Origin: Thoreauomyces humboldtii
Taxonomy: Eukaryota > Chytridiomycota > Chytridiomycetes > Spizellomycetales > Powellomycetaceae
DNA: 37,746 bases
Direction of reading: 5' to 3'
NCBI GenBank assembly: GCA_027596035.1
Contig: JADGJA010000139.1
Coordinates: 1 to 37,746 of the forward strand
The position numbers and the translations under genes are program-made. This document shows positions 18,920 through 28,416 of this stretch, piece after piece (the first letter of the stretch is position 1; each line of letters opens with the position of its first letter). The notes beneath the pieces are model-generated. The model did not search any database, was not told the DNA's origin, and saw only the letters and a list, made by a program, of their open reading frames with translations.

Positions 18920-19940
18920 TCCGGCCGCAACCCCCTTTTCCATGCTCTCTTTTCTTACGAAGTTTCAATCAAAAAGCTCCACGTGGAAACCTAGCAAGAG
19001 GCCGTTGCTCTCATCAATGTATCATAAGGACAAAGCTGACCCTCTACGCAAGAACATCGACATTGGCACTGCATTTGCACGCCAAAAGAAGAGACACTGA
19101 CCTGCACTTGACAGGGAATCCAGTGGAATGAACCCTCGACGGTGCCAACTTATTTGCAAGACAGACTGCAGTGGATCTCGCAGTCCAGAGACAGGCGTCA
19201 ATCGTTCAAGGGGATTTCCGCCACATCTTGTTCTTGAAGTATCGACCTCGGCAGTGCGGTGCAATGGACGGACATTGTATATTCTGCAGCGCTGCGGAAG
19301 TGCAAGTCGTCAGCCCGTTCTAATCATTCCTGCTTCTCGCTCTCGCATGTCCCATCGTAAGGAACCGCTTCGACCGCTCTCGCGAAATTCTTACTTTACC
19401 GGATGGGCACTTTTGATGCAGCGCTTCATCTCTATGCTTGATGAGGAGCCAGGTTATCTTGGGAACTTTGGGAGATCGATCACGCAACGTCTTTTCCCAA
19501 GACGCTCTGATTCGCGGCTCGTAGCTTACAGAATAACTCGCCGCTATTAGGCCCTACGTAACCTCCCCGCCTTTCACCCTAAGCTGTGATTTGGCAAGTT
19601 CGGATTGATTGGACAGACTCACATCCCGAAATTGCCGTGTAACGCGAAATGTCTCTTTGTTCCTTTTCCCCTTCTCTCTCTCTCTCTCTCTCTTGGCCCT
19701 TTCGTCAAGCTGCGCACTCTGTATATCTACTTTCATAGCGGCCAACAACGGTACGGCCGAGGGCTCAACACTTTACAGCTGCATATACGATAGTAGCTGA
19801 GCGTCGAGCGCTACTGCGACTTTACGGTCTTTCTCCCACCTCCTCCGCTTCTTTCTTGTGCGGCCTTCTACTCCTTTCTCCTCGTGTGTGCTGCCGTCTG
19901 TCCCCGTCACACCACACCAACGGGTCCCACTTCGCCCGCC
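18920..19940. other. Long interval without a defensible gene
   Basis: A plus-strand ORF at 19128-19550 (140 codons) has no recognisable motif, atypical composition and no clear splice partners. Fragments such as DPLRKNIDIGTAFARQKKRH (19036-19097) might be gene debris. A (TC)n run occurs just upstream of the BAR-like gene. Confidence 0.4.
19672..19693. repeat. (TC)n microsatellite
   Basis: About eleven TC dinucleotides in a pyrimidine-rich block, 250 nt upstream of the ATG at 19941; pyrimidine tracts are common in fungal promoters. Confidence 0.8.
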
Positions 19941-21246
19941 ATGCCACCACGAATTTCAAAGAATGACATATCCCATCCGACTCCCCTGCTCTCGCCGCAA
20001 CAGGCTCAGGCAGCCTCCCAGATGCACGACCTCCACCCACCTACCGACTCGGGAATCCATCTCGCCAATCCTTCCAACGGGAACAACAACAGCCACCCAA
20101 ATTCACCGACACACCCTCTCCCCCCTTCCATACCACCTTTCTCAGCCGGTCGCTTCGACTCGTCAGCGTCGGTGGCAGGAGGTCCTAACGATCCAAAGAT
20201 ACTACGTCGGAATCTCCCGCCACCTCGTCTCACCCTCCGTCAATACCAGTCCTTCGTCCAGGCTCTCGCCGTGTACCGTCGTCAGGTCCTCGCCATGGCT
20301 CGCGCAGGCGAGACGTTCGCCCGCGCTCTGGAGGAACTGGCAGATTTCGTCCCAGCAGCTCAGATCCGACGTCCGCATGTGGTGGGGGACCTGGACTTTC
20401 TGATCGACTCGACCCATCTTGTGTCCAACGCACACCAGATCTATGCAGAGTCGCTCGAGAGGGATTTTGAGCTGCCCTTAGTGGACAGTCTCAAGGAGAT
20501 CGAGACGAGGACGAGGATCACCCGGGTGGAGAACAAGAGCAAGGTCCTGGAGCTGGTCGAGAGGTTGGACAGGGAAGAGAAGAGCAACGGGTTGGGAAAG
20601 AAGGGAAAGAGGGACATGGCCGTCATTCAGAGCGTAAGTTCTCAAGCGTAGCGAGGATTGCCGTTCCCTCCCTTCCGTCCTTCTTGCGTTACGAGCGTTC
20701 CTCTTATGTCGTCCCTTCTTGCCTTCGCAGTCGCTCAATGTGAGAATGTCGTTGGCTGACGAGATCAAACGGCTAACGGTGGAGAATCAGACGATCCACG
20801 ATAGCCTGTCGCACGCCTCCATGTCCTACATCCTCGAATCGTGCGCTTCGGGCGTCCGAGCCGAACTTCAAACCTACGAGACGGTCCACGAGGGATTGAA
20901 GAAGCTAGGAGCCTACTCCGACTCCTCGTCGAGTCCTCCCGGAGAGTGGCAGCATGGCCAACATCATCCTCATCAGCATGCCGGAACGCACGGGAGACGG
21001 ACATCGACCCGACGAGCTAGTCAACAGCCAGATGGTGGGGGAAGCGCGTCATACGACCACCGACATCAGCAGCAGCAGTACGGCGAGGACCGTGAACGAC
21101 AAGAGAGGGAAGCGTTTCAGGAACGACAGGAGAGGCAGCAAGTACTGAGCAGAGTCCTCGAAGGAGACGAAGGGACTTGGGACGGAGACGAGAATGCGTT
21201 CGACATGGAGTTCGTACGGAACGCCCTAAAGAACCTCGCTGAATGA
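19941..21246 (+). CDS. BAR-domain-like protein, IVY1 type
   Basis: Exons 19941-20633 and 20731-21246 (402 residues). The ATG at 19941 (GCCCGCCATGCC) is preferred over an in-frame ATG at 19884 for its context. Residues 1-95 are Pro/Ser/Asn-rich and likely disordered. A helical region of about 200 residues follows: LTLRQYQSFVQALAVYRRQV, ELADFVP, NAHQIYAESLERDFELPLVD, a long charged coiled coil, then NVRMSLADEIKRLTVENQ, SMSYILESCASGVRAEL and TYETVHEGLKKLGAYSD. This resembles the crescent-forming BAR fold of fungal Ivy1-like proteins that bind phosphoinositides and Ypt7/Vps33 at vacuoles. The tail is His/Gln/Arg-rich (HHPHQHAG, HRHQQQQYGED). The fold call is inference from pattern. Confidence 0.6.
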
Positions 21247-21579
21247 TAGGATCCATATCTGGACGCGAGAGGAGAAAACTGCAAAACCGCTGGGCGCTTT
21301 CGACTGTTTCTCCTTCTATGCACTTCGCGATTCTCACGCCTCGCTCGTTCCCTGTTACATCGGAACACTGCCACATAGATGCTACCCTTACCCTTATACA
21401 TAGACCCCGAACCTGCAGGATAATACAAGAAGCTGGACTTTTCTCCTTTGATCCTCGGTTCCACTTCGCCAACTTTCGTCGCTGGCGTTGCAAAACGCGG
21501 CGCATAAGCCACTCTGTTGCTCTCGTAGAAAACAAGACAGTAATGAATGCAGTATGCGAACTATCATCTCCATCATCTC

Positions 21580-22294
21580 CTACAAGTCGTCCTCACTGCC
21601 CTCCGCCTTCCTAGGCTCTGAGAAGTGCGCAGGAACAGTAAGCTTCACCCACAGAAGGCGCTTAGAGCGAATCGACGCCATCGTGACTCACCTTCGACAT
21701 AAGACTCGATCTTTGGTTTCCGACCCCGACCACTTCCAGCACTTCCTTCTCTCCCCGTGGTCCCCGCGGACGAATCCCTCTTTGCCCTTCCCTTCCCCTT
21801 CGTTGCCGTGGTCGGCGTCCCACTGCCATCGTCCTCCGAACCCTTTTCACCGGCTGGATCCGGCAACGCCTCAACGCAACCCGCGAGAAAGTCGAACTTC
21901 TCTTCCGTTAGGATGGTCCTTTTCCTGCGACGAGTGGAAACAAGGTTGCGATAAGCCATCTCATCCGATGGAATGATGCCAGGAATGTTATCGTATGTCC
22001 TGCGCTGCTTTACGTACAAGTGAGCATTGGTCATCTTCTTCGCACCACGAAGCCTCGTCTCCTTGCATGTGGCTTCCACCAGGGACTGCATGAAGAGTTC
22101 GAGTGCTTTCGAGATGAGGACGGGGGTCACTTGGGCGACCTTTCCGACCTCGTCGTCCGTTCGCATGATCTTTTTTATCCGTGCCTGCGGGAAAAGACCG
22201 GGTAGATATGAGAACGAGAGCAAACACGGAAGGCAATGATGGAACGACATAGTATCCCTACCACTGGGAACTTTGTCTTGTAGCGTTTGTTCAT
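21580..22294 (-). CDS. NC2-alpha (DRAP1/BUR6) histone-fold transcription regulator
   Basis: Exons 22294-22262, 22184-22018, 21924-21692, 21617-21580 (156 residues). The protein starts MNKRYKTKFPVARIKKIMRT, the typical NC2-alpha start. The H2A-like histone fold continues DDEVGKVAQVTPVLISKALE, LFMQSLVEATCKETR, AKKMTNAHLKRTILTEEKFD, FLAGCVEALPD. A Gly/Lys/Arg/Ser-rich tail ends EPRKAEGSEDDL. NC2-alpha pairs with NC2-beta (DR1) to clamp TBP on DNA and tune RNA polymerase II initiation in the nucleus. Intron 2 (21925-22017, 93 nt) has no stop and keeps frame, so an unspliced read-through looks like a longer ORF; it interrupts the histone fold and must be removed to give HLKR. Confidence 0.92.
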
Positions 22295-23202
22295 TGTAGG
22301 GGTCGACGGAGAGGGATCGAGGGAATTGAGGTGTTCTTCGCGCAGAGGGACCTGAGATGCCGGACACGATTTTTAAACGGGATAAGCGGGATTGCTGGTA
22401 GCGGTGGATTTGGTAGGAAGATAGGTAGCGTATATCACTGAGGCAGGTGAGGGAGACCAGATTTCGAATTGTGTGTCGATGCAGTGCCGTCCGTGGGAAG
22501 AAAAGCACAAGGCAGACACGCGCACATCCTGGCGCTCACAGAAACCTTGCTGGGCTTCGCATTCGTGAAAACAGCGAGGATGGAAGGGTTGGGAACGGCC
22601 GCATCACAAAGGCAATTGCAAAGCGGGAATGCCTATCATCCATGCTTCTATCGGGGAGGAAGAAGGCAGGGGCATCTCTTCCAGGGAACTTTGGGGGTGC
22701 TATATGGCGCTGGGACCGCTTGAGAACATGATAGGCCAACATCACATCCTCCTTCTCGAACATTATCGCCTTGTACGTGCGTGCTGCAGACGATATTTTC
22801 GAGGTTGCTTAGCAAAGAGATGGTCATCGGAACCAAGGCTTAAGAAGCCTGGGACATGAAGCTCGTGGGATTCGGTAGCTTGAATGTTCAAAATGAGACC
22901 GAAAAGCTCAAGACTCCCTACAGACCTGCGGACTCTGACTTCTGGAAAGCATCTCAAAGCGCAGCCCTTTCGGAAGCATGTCTGAGCAGCCATCGGGGTG
23001 CCATGAATCCCGCTCAGTTGGGAAAGGTGTCGCTTTTCCCCCAGGCCGTTTTCAAGTCCCGTATATTGGATAAGCCCACTGCTTCCTCGCAATTGCAGCA
23101 TTTATCTCCGACAATCGAAAGCCCTCTCTTGTCGAGGTTAGCGTCCTATAGGAAATTGAAATTATGGCGGGGAGGGAAAGTCCATAAGGGCCGGCAGCTT
23201 GA
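22295..23202. other. Intergenic, no supportable gene
   Basis: Overlapping ORFs on both strands (for example 22763-23101 minus and 22856-23221 plus) shadow each other and carry no motifs. The first part holds the NC2-alpha promoter. Confidence 0.45.
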
Positions 23203-23217
23203 GTGGTGGCAAAAGGG

Positions 23218-23249
23218 ATGAGTCACTATGAGTCACCCGGTGTCGAAAT
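23218..23249 (+). repeat. Upstream block of duplicated unit, copy 1
   Basis: Near-identical to 24778-24810 (ATGAGTCACTATGAGTCAC followed by TGTCGAAA). It marks the 5' side of the duplicated protease-like unit. The inner TGAGTCA is an AP-1/Gcn4-type site, present twice. Confidence 0.7.
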
Positions 23250-23493
23250 TCTGCCTCCCTCTGCAGAAGCTCCTTCCCCCTTCCTCCTCCTCCTCCTACC
23301 TTTCAACCTTCTCCACCGGATGTTGAGAAGGCCGCAGGCGACAGTACTACAACGAAAGGTCTCATTCCGGGCGTCGAAGGGGCCACCAAGTGTCGGCGAC
23401 GAAGAAGCCATCATCGCGGGGACTGATACGCCTGATGTCGATCAGATAGAGGCTGCAGCTGCCGGTCCTTAAACATCTGCCGTCGAGTAGGAA

Positions 23494-24274
23494 TTGGACG
23501 ACGACGATCACCCAAGGGACATCGTCTACGCCGCTCGTTATTTGTGGCAGTTATCCCATTTTGACAGCTTTGAGTGCGAAAAGCGTCAGAATGCGGTGAT
23601 CGTAGAGCCCACCCTCGCAATCAGCTACGGTAGTTCGCGCCGGGATCTCACGGTAGCCACAAAAGTAGTGTTGTCCCACATTGATGCCAGTCGCCGACAG
23701 GAAGGTACGTCTATTATCCTTCTGGGTTCCCGAAGCACACCGGCAAAAACTCCTGATTGCATTGTAGAGGCGCTCGTCCCGCATACTCGGGTGACAGGCA
23801 CAGTCGAGAAGAACTATCTCTCGGCTCGAGGCGACCGAGGCGGCGACACATGACTGGACATCGTGACGATCAGGCTAGATACTCTTGTGGAAGGTGTGTG
23901 GTCTATCTCCTTTGCCGAAACCGAAGGAACCCATTCTTGTGTTAACCCAAACTGGTACAGCCGCGGTTGTACGAGCTCCCGTTGTACATACTACGAGTCT
24001 GCTATATCTGTGGCTTCGAGATCAATGCATCGGGTACCTCACGTGAGCAGAGGTAATGTCTCTCAAAGCTCGGGCGAAGAAGACCCTCATTTCGAATGCA
24101 CGGCTGGAGTCTGGAGAGGGCATAATGGCGGGCGGTATCATTGGTTCCGGTGAAAACGTCATTGGCATGTTCGAGGGGGCCACCAAGGTTCCATACAGCC
24201 CGCCTGTCCTCGAGGCTGGGGAGGAGACGCGCATCGAGTCGTCGACATTTGGCATTTCCCTGGATTGGCTATAG
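23494..24274 (+). pseudogene. PA-clan protease-like gene, degenerate tandem copy 1
   Basis: Parallel to the copy at 24910-26525: YAARYLWQLSHFDSFECEKR and NAVIVEPTLAISYGSSRRDL (exon 1), an intron near 23705-23766, then VTGTVEKNYLSARGDRGG, stop, LDIVTIRLDTLVE (exon 2), intron about 23891-23958, and the C-terminus ENVIGMFEGATKVPYS..FGISLDWL (exon 3). Lesions: TGA at 23851-23853, a frameshift near 24120, and loss of the catalytic serine context (copy 2 has GQSGG; here GHNGG or MAGG by frame). The Ala-rich N-terminal part of copy 2 is lacking. A decayed paralogue. Confidence 0.65.
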
Positions 24275-24777
24275 TCCCGCCGAGAGTCTGTGTTCACTTT
24301 TAATCAGAAGCCTTTCGTATGCAAGGCACTCACAACTAGCAGCATGATCGTAATACCTCGATCTTGATCAGAATGGCATGTACGGGGTCATGTTCGGATT
24401 GCCATGTGCGGTCCATGGCAGTAACGGGGTTGCTTAAGTAGAATCCAGGAACAAAGCATAGAAAGCTCTTGGTATTCGGTAGCAGGTTAGTCAGAAAAGA
24501 AACTGGAAAACTCAAGATATCCGACAGACCGGCGATACCCAAGTTGATAGAAGTACGAAAGCAGTCTCATAAGACATGCAGTATGGACGACCGGTTCTGA
24601 CGCTCAATGGAAAAGAGGTCGTTTCTCTCACGTCTGAATCCTTCTCCCAGGTCAGTTGTCCCTCTTCTCTCTCGTCATCGCAGCACCTATTCAGCATGCA
24701 AAACAATTTGTCAAGGTTGGCCTTCGAGAATTGAGATAAAAGTTTGAAAATGCAATGGCCAGAGTTTGGGTGGTACA

Positions 24778-24810
24778 ATGAATCACTATGAGTCACTCTG
24801 TGTCGAAAAT
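24778..24810 (+). repeat. Upstream block of duplicated unit, copy 2
   Basis: Matches 23218-23249 with few differences; about 100 nt before the ATG at 24910. The unit spacing is about 1560 bp. Confidence 0.7.
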
Positions 24811-24909
24811 CGCAGGTTACTGGTATCGCATCAAGCACACTCGGAAGGTAATGTCTCATTCTGACATTCCCAACTACCGTCAAACCCTCAGGATCCATTC
24901 TTAAACGAT

Positions 24910-26525
24910 ATGCCTCCCAAACTAGCCAAAAGATTGAAAAAGAGCTTTGTACGGGCTGTTAAGTCAGTGCCGGATCTCGGCAGAAAGCACCATCTTTTAC
25001 CGGCGCCTGTCAACCCTGCTTCCACCGGAGAAGCACCTCCTCGTCTTCCTGCCGTAGAGGCGGTAGCAACAGGGGTCGACGAGACGGGGACGGCTGCCGG
25101 GCTTGTTCCAACAGCTCGCCCGAAGACCGCTGCTGCCGATGTGGGAACGGCTGCCATGCCTCCTGCTACCTATGGTACCGAAACCGCTGCCGTCACGGAG
25201 ACAACAACCTCCGCTGTTGCTGCAGCAGCTGCCGTGGAGAAACCAGCAACCGCCGCTGCTGCTGGAGCAGCCGCCGTAGAACAGGCTGCGATCGTCGGTG
25301 TTGCTGAAGCAGCTGCCGTGGACGAGCCAGGAACCGCCGCTGTTGCTGAAGCAGCTGTCATGGACGAGCTAGGAACCGCTGCTGTTGCTGAAGCAGCTGC
25401 CGTGTACGAGCCAGGGACCACCGCTGAAGCAGCTGCCGTGGAAGAGGCAGCGACCGCTACTGATCTCCTTGAAGCGGCTGGCAAAGAAGAGGCAGCGGCC
25501 ACCGTTGTTGAAACGGCTGCCAAGGAGGAGGCATTAGGCACCCACGATAAAACGGCTGCCGAGGAGGAGAAAGGGCCCGCCGCTGTCAGTGCCGAAAGCG
25601 TTTATAGTCCAACCAGTCCTAGTTCGCCCAGCTTGCTTACCTCGCTTGTTTCAAAGAAGCGGAAGCAACCTCTCGCACCGTCATCCCCCGGAAGCGATGC
25701 CGACGAACCAAGTGGAGGGAACCTCACTGGAAAGGGTGAAGGCGCGGGGGATAGCGATGATGACGAAACGGACTCAGACACTGCCATGATGAACTACGCC
25801 GCTCGCTTTCTGTGGCAAATGCAGGATTTCGAGATTCATACCCGGCAAATGCGTCAGAATGCAGTGATTGTGAAGCCCACCCTCGCTGTAAGCTATGGTC
25901 ACTCGCACCTGGAGCTTCCTGTAGGCACAAGGGTAGTGATGAAGCACTATGATGCGTCCCGTGGACTACAAGGTATGTCGACCATCATTCTTCACTAGGC
26001 ACCATGCAATTGCCTTACTGCACTTACAGGTTCGCTCATCGTTGACCAGACCGTAATGGGTACAGTCGAAAAAAACTGGTACCGAAATCAACGGAGCAAA
26101 GATCGCCTGGATATTGTCCATCAGACTGGACGATGCCGTGGAAGGTACATTAGTTGACCAATTTTTCTGCTCTTTACCCTGCTCATGCTCATGCCAATTG
26201 TACAGCTCCCAAAGTACGAGCTCCCGAACTGGGCAAATCGATGTTACGGCTGTGCTATACGCCGGCGGCCCGAAACTGTAGGCGGCGCGTACCAAACGCA
26301 TGCAGGGGCACCGTCGGTCAGATCCATGACGACGGGAAGCCTTATTTCCGTTGTACGCCCGGAACTCAAAAGGGCCAAAGTGGGGGACTGATTGTTTCCG
26401 GCCGAAGCGTCATTGGCATGTGCGTGGGAGCTGGCAAAGTCCCGTACTCCGCCCCTGCCGACGATGCCCAGGAATCAACGGGATTTGGGTCGGAGACAAT
26501 ATGCGTCTCGCTAAACTGGCTTTAA
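24910..26525 (+). CDS. PA-clan (chymotrypsin-fold) protease-like protein with Ala-rich N-terminus, tandem copy 2
   Basis: Exons about 24910-25972, 26030-26144, 26206-26525. The N-terminus is basic (MPPKLAKRLKKSFVRAVK), followed by about 230 Ala/Glu/Thr/Val-rich residues with tandem repeats, then a Ser-rich linker with a basic KKRKQ. The C-terminal 220 residues look like a chymotrypsin-fold domain: VVMKHYDASRG (possible His region), RLDIV..IRLDDAVE (Asp strand, by comparison with copy 1), and TPGTQKGQSGGLIVSGRSVI (catalytic Ser in GxSGG), ending SETICVSLNWL. Comparison with copy 1 indicates 2 nt missing near 26118-26125, which puts exons 2 and 3 out of frame; it may therefore be freshly broken. 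Substrate and relatives unknown. Confidence 0.55.
25297..25451 (+). repeat. Coding minisatellite, Ala-rich repeats
   Basis: About three to four units of about 42-45 bp encoding VAEAAAVDEPGTAA-like peptides. Frame is preserved between units. Confidence 0.75.
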
Positions 26526-26951
26526 TTTCAATAAGATCTCCCTCACAAGAATTTTATTTGCTCCGAACTAAGTAAACTTGCTCCTAACTAACTAAACCAA
26601 CTCGCAGGTACGCCATCAATCCGAAAATTCGCCACAATCACTTTCTTCGTCCCAAGCGAGCGTTTTGAGCTCCCTGAAATCACCTTCTTCGTAGGAACGT
26701 TTTACCGACGCCGCCGCCCCGGGCGCAGGGAAAAGGCGCGGAACGTCTTACCAGGGTACCGAACGCCGCAGCTCCCCAGTACCGGTACCAGTACCAGGGC
26801 GCCCATCGGAGGTGCAAACGGAGGTACCAACCGCGGATGTCCGATGATCTGGACCAGATCTGCACGTACGGTTGGGGAACCCTTTCGTCTTCCCCACTCC
26901 TTGGTGCCCTGCAGCTCCTGCTCACCTGCGTCCCCGTCTTCCTCTCACGCA
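26526..26951. promoter_or_regulatory. Intergenic region before the J-protein gene
   Basis: No gene. Several GGTACC/GTACCG/GTACCAG elements cluster between 26753 and 26830, including the palindromic CAGTACCGGTACCAGTACCAG area. A regulatory role is possible but unproven. Confidence 0.35.
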
Positions 26952-28261
26952 ATGCCAAGAACAAAGAAGCAGCAACCTACTCGCAAGGTACCTCACACGG
27001 AAAAGCTCGTGGAAGGAGAGGACGACGTACCAGTCTCGTCCTCGTCAACTGGACCAGACTCGATCGACCTGTACGCAGAGTTCGATGTCCCTCGCACCGC
27101 AACCGAGGTAAAAGAAGCGAAGGGGGATGCAAGTACCGAAGGGTCACTCATTAAATCTTCCAACTCACCACGTCCCTTCTACTTCAGATCGAGATCAAGA
27201 AAGCCTACCGGAAACTATGTCTCCTCTACCATCCCGACAAGCTCAGCCACACGCTCAAGACGGACGACGAACGCGCCTCGGCGACCCAAAAGTTCCAGAC
27301 CCTGGCATCCCACTACAACGTCCTCTCCAACGCGTCCCTCCGATCCCGGTACGACGCCACGGGCCGCATCCCGTCCGACGACGCGGACGCGTTCTCGGCC
27401 TTCGACGCGTCGGGAGCAGCGACCTGGGACGAGTTCTTCGCGCATCTGTGGAACGGTCGCGTCAACGACGACTCGTTGGCCGAGTTCGCAAAGACGTACA
27501 GGATGAGCGAGGAGGAGGAGAGGGACGTGTTGGACGCCTACGTCAGGTGCAAGGGAGACCTGCTTGACATGATCCAACGCGTCATGCTGTCCACGTACGA
27601 CGACGTCGAGAGGTTCACGGTCATCGTCCAGAAGGCCATCGACGAAGGGAAGGTGAAGCGGCTGGGCACGTTCCCGGAAGTGGACGGGAAGAGGCTCGAC
27701 AAGGCGAAGCGAAAGGCGGAGAGGGAGCGAAAGGAGGCCGAGAAGGCCGACGCGCAGAACAAGAAGGCTCGAGGAAGCAACAAGAAGGCCAAGAAGGATG
27801 GCGATGGCGACGTCGGCGGCTTGCTGGCCATGATTGGCGCGAGGACTCGGAACACGTTCGAGAACCTCGTCGAGAACCTGGAACGAAACTACCATGAGGA
27901 GGCACGGGCAAAGAAGAAAGGGACGAAAAAGACGAAAAAGAGAAACGGGAAAAGGGGCGAGGAGGAAGATGAGGAAGACCAGGAAGAGGGTTGGGAGGAC
28001 GTGCCAAAGGACTGGCAACCCGAGCTTGACGATGAAGAGTTCGAGCGCATTCAGAAGGAGATGTTGGCCAGGCGATCTGGTGGCGCTTCTTCCACCAGCA
28101 AGACCGGTGAGGACGACGATGGATCTCAGGCAGAGGAGGACATTGACAGCGAGGAGGCTGATGGAACAAAGGCTCGTCGGACGAAGCGAACCACAAAACG
28201 TAAGGCGCCAGCTACCCGAGCCTCCGGTTCAGCAAAGAAGAAGCCCAGGAGGAAACCATAG
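26952..28261 (+). CDS. DNAJC9-type J-domain protein
   Basis: Exons 26952-27107 and 27188-28261 (409 residues). The J domain lies at residues about 33-105, with DLYAEFDVPRTAT before the intron and EIKKAYRKLCLLYHPDKL (HPD motif) after it, then KFQTLASHYNVLSNASLRSR. The following helical part, WDEFFAHLWNGRVNDDSLAE, FAKTYRMSEEEERDVLDAYV and KAIDEGKVKRLGTFPEVDGK, matches the arrangement of DNAJC9, a nuclear histone H3-H4 chaperone that also recruits HSP70. The tail is Lys/Glu-rich with several nuclear-localisation-like basic runs and ends KKKPRRKP. Exons join in phase. It is longer than human DNAJC9 (about 260) because of the tail. Confidence 0.82.
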
Positions 28262-28416
28262 GCACTGCAGTCCCGCCCTCCCAGTTGTATATATCTTCTT
28301 GCTTTTTTTTAGTTAGTTCTTGAAATACATGTTTACCGCTCAAAAGCAATGTAATAGAGTACGAAAAGGAAGACAGGCTCTCCTCAGACTACGGCTACGT
28401 GAGGGAGGCCTCTTGA

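Noticed and set aside
19128..19550. Plus-strand ORF of 140 codons
   Set aside because: No family features and unusual composition; may be gene debris but not defensible as a gene.
22763..23221. Overlapping ORFs on both strands
   Set aside because: They mirror each other, lack motifs and end without related context.
27215..28018. Minus-strand ORF of 267 codons
   Set aside because: Antisense shadow of the J-protein exon; Leu/Val/Pro-rich because of codon bias on the other strand.
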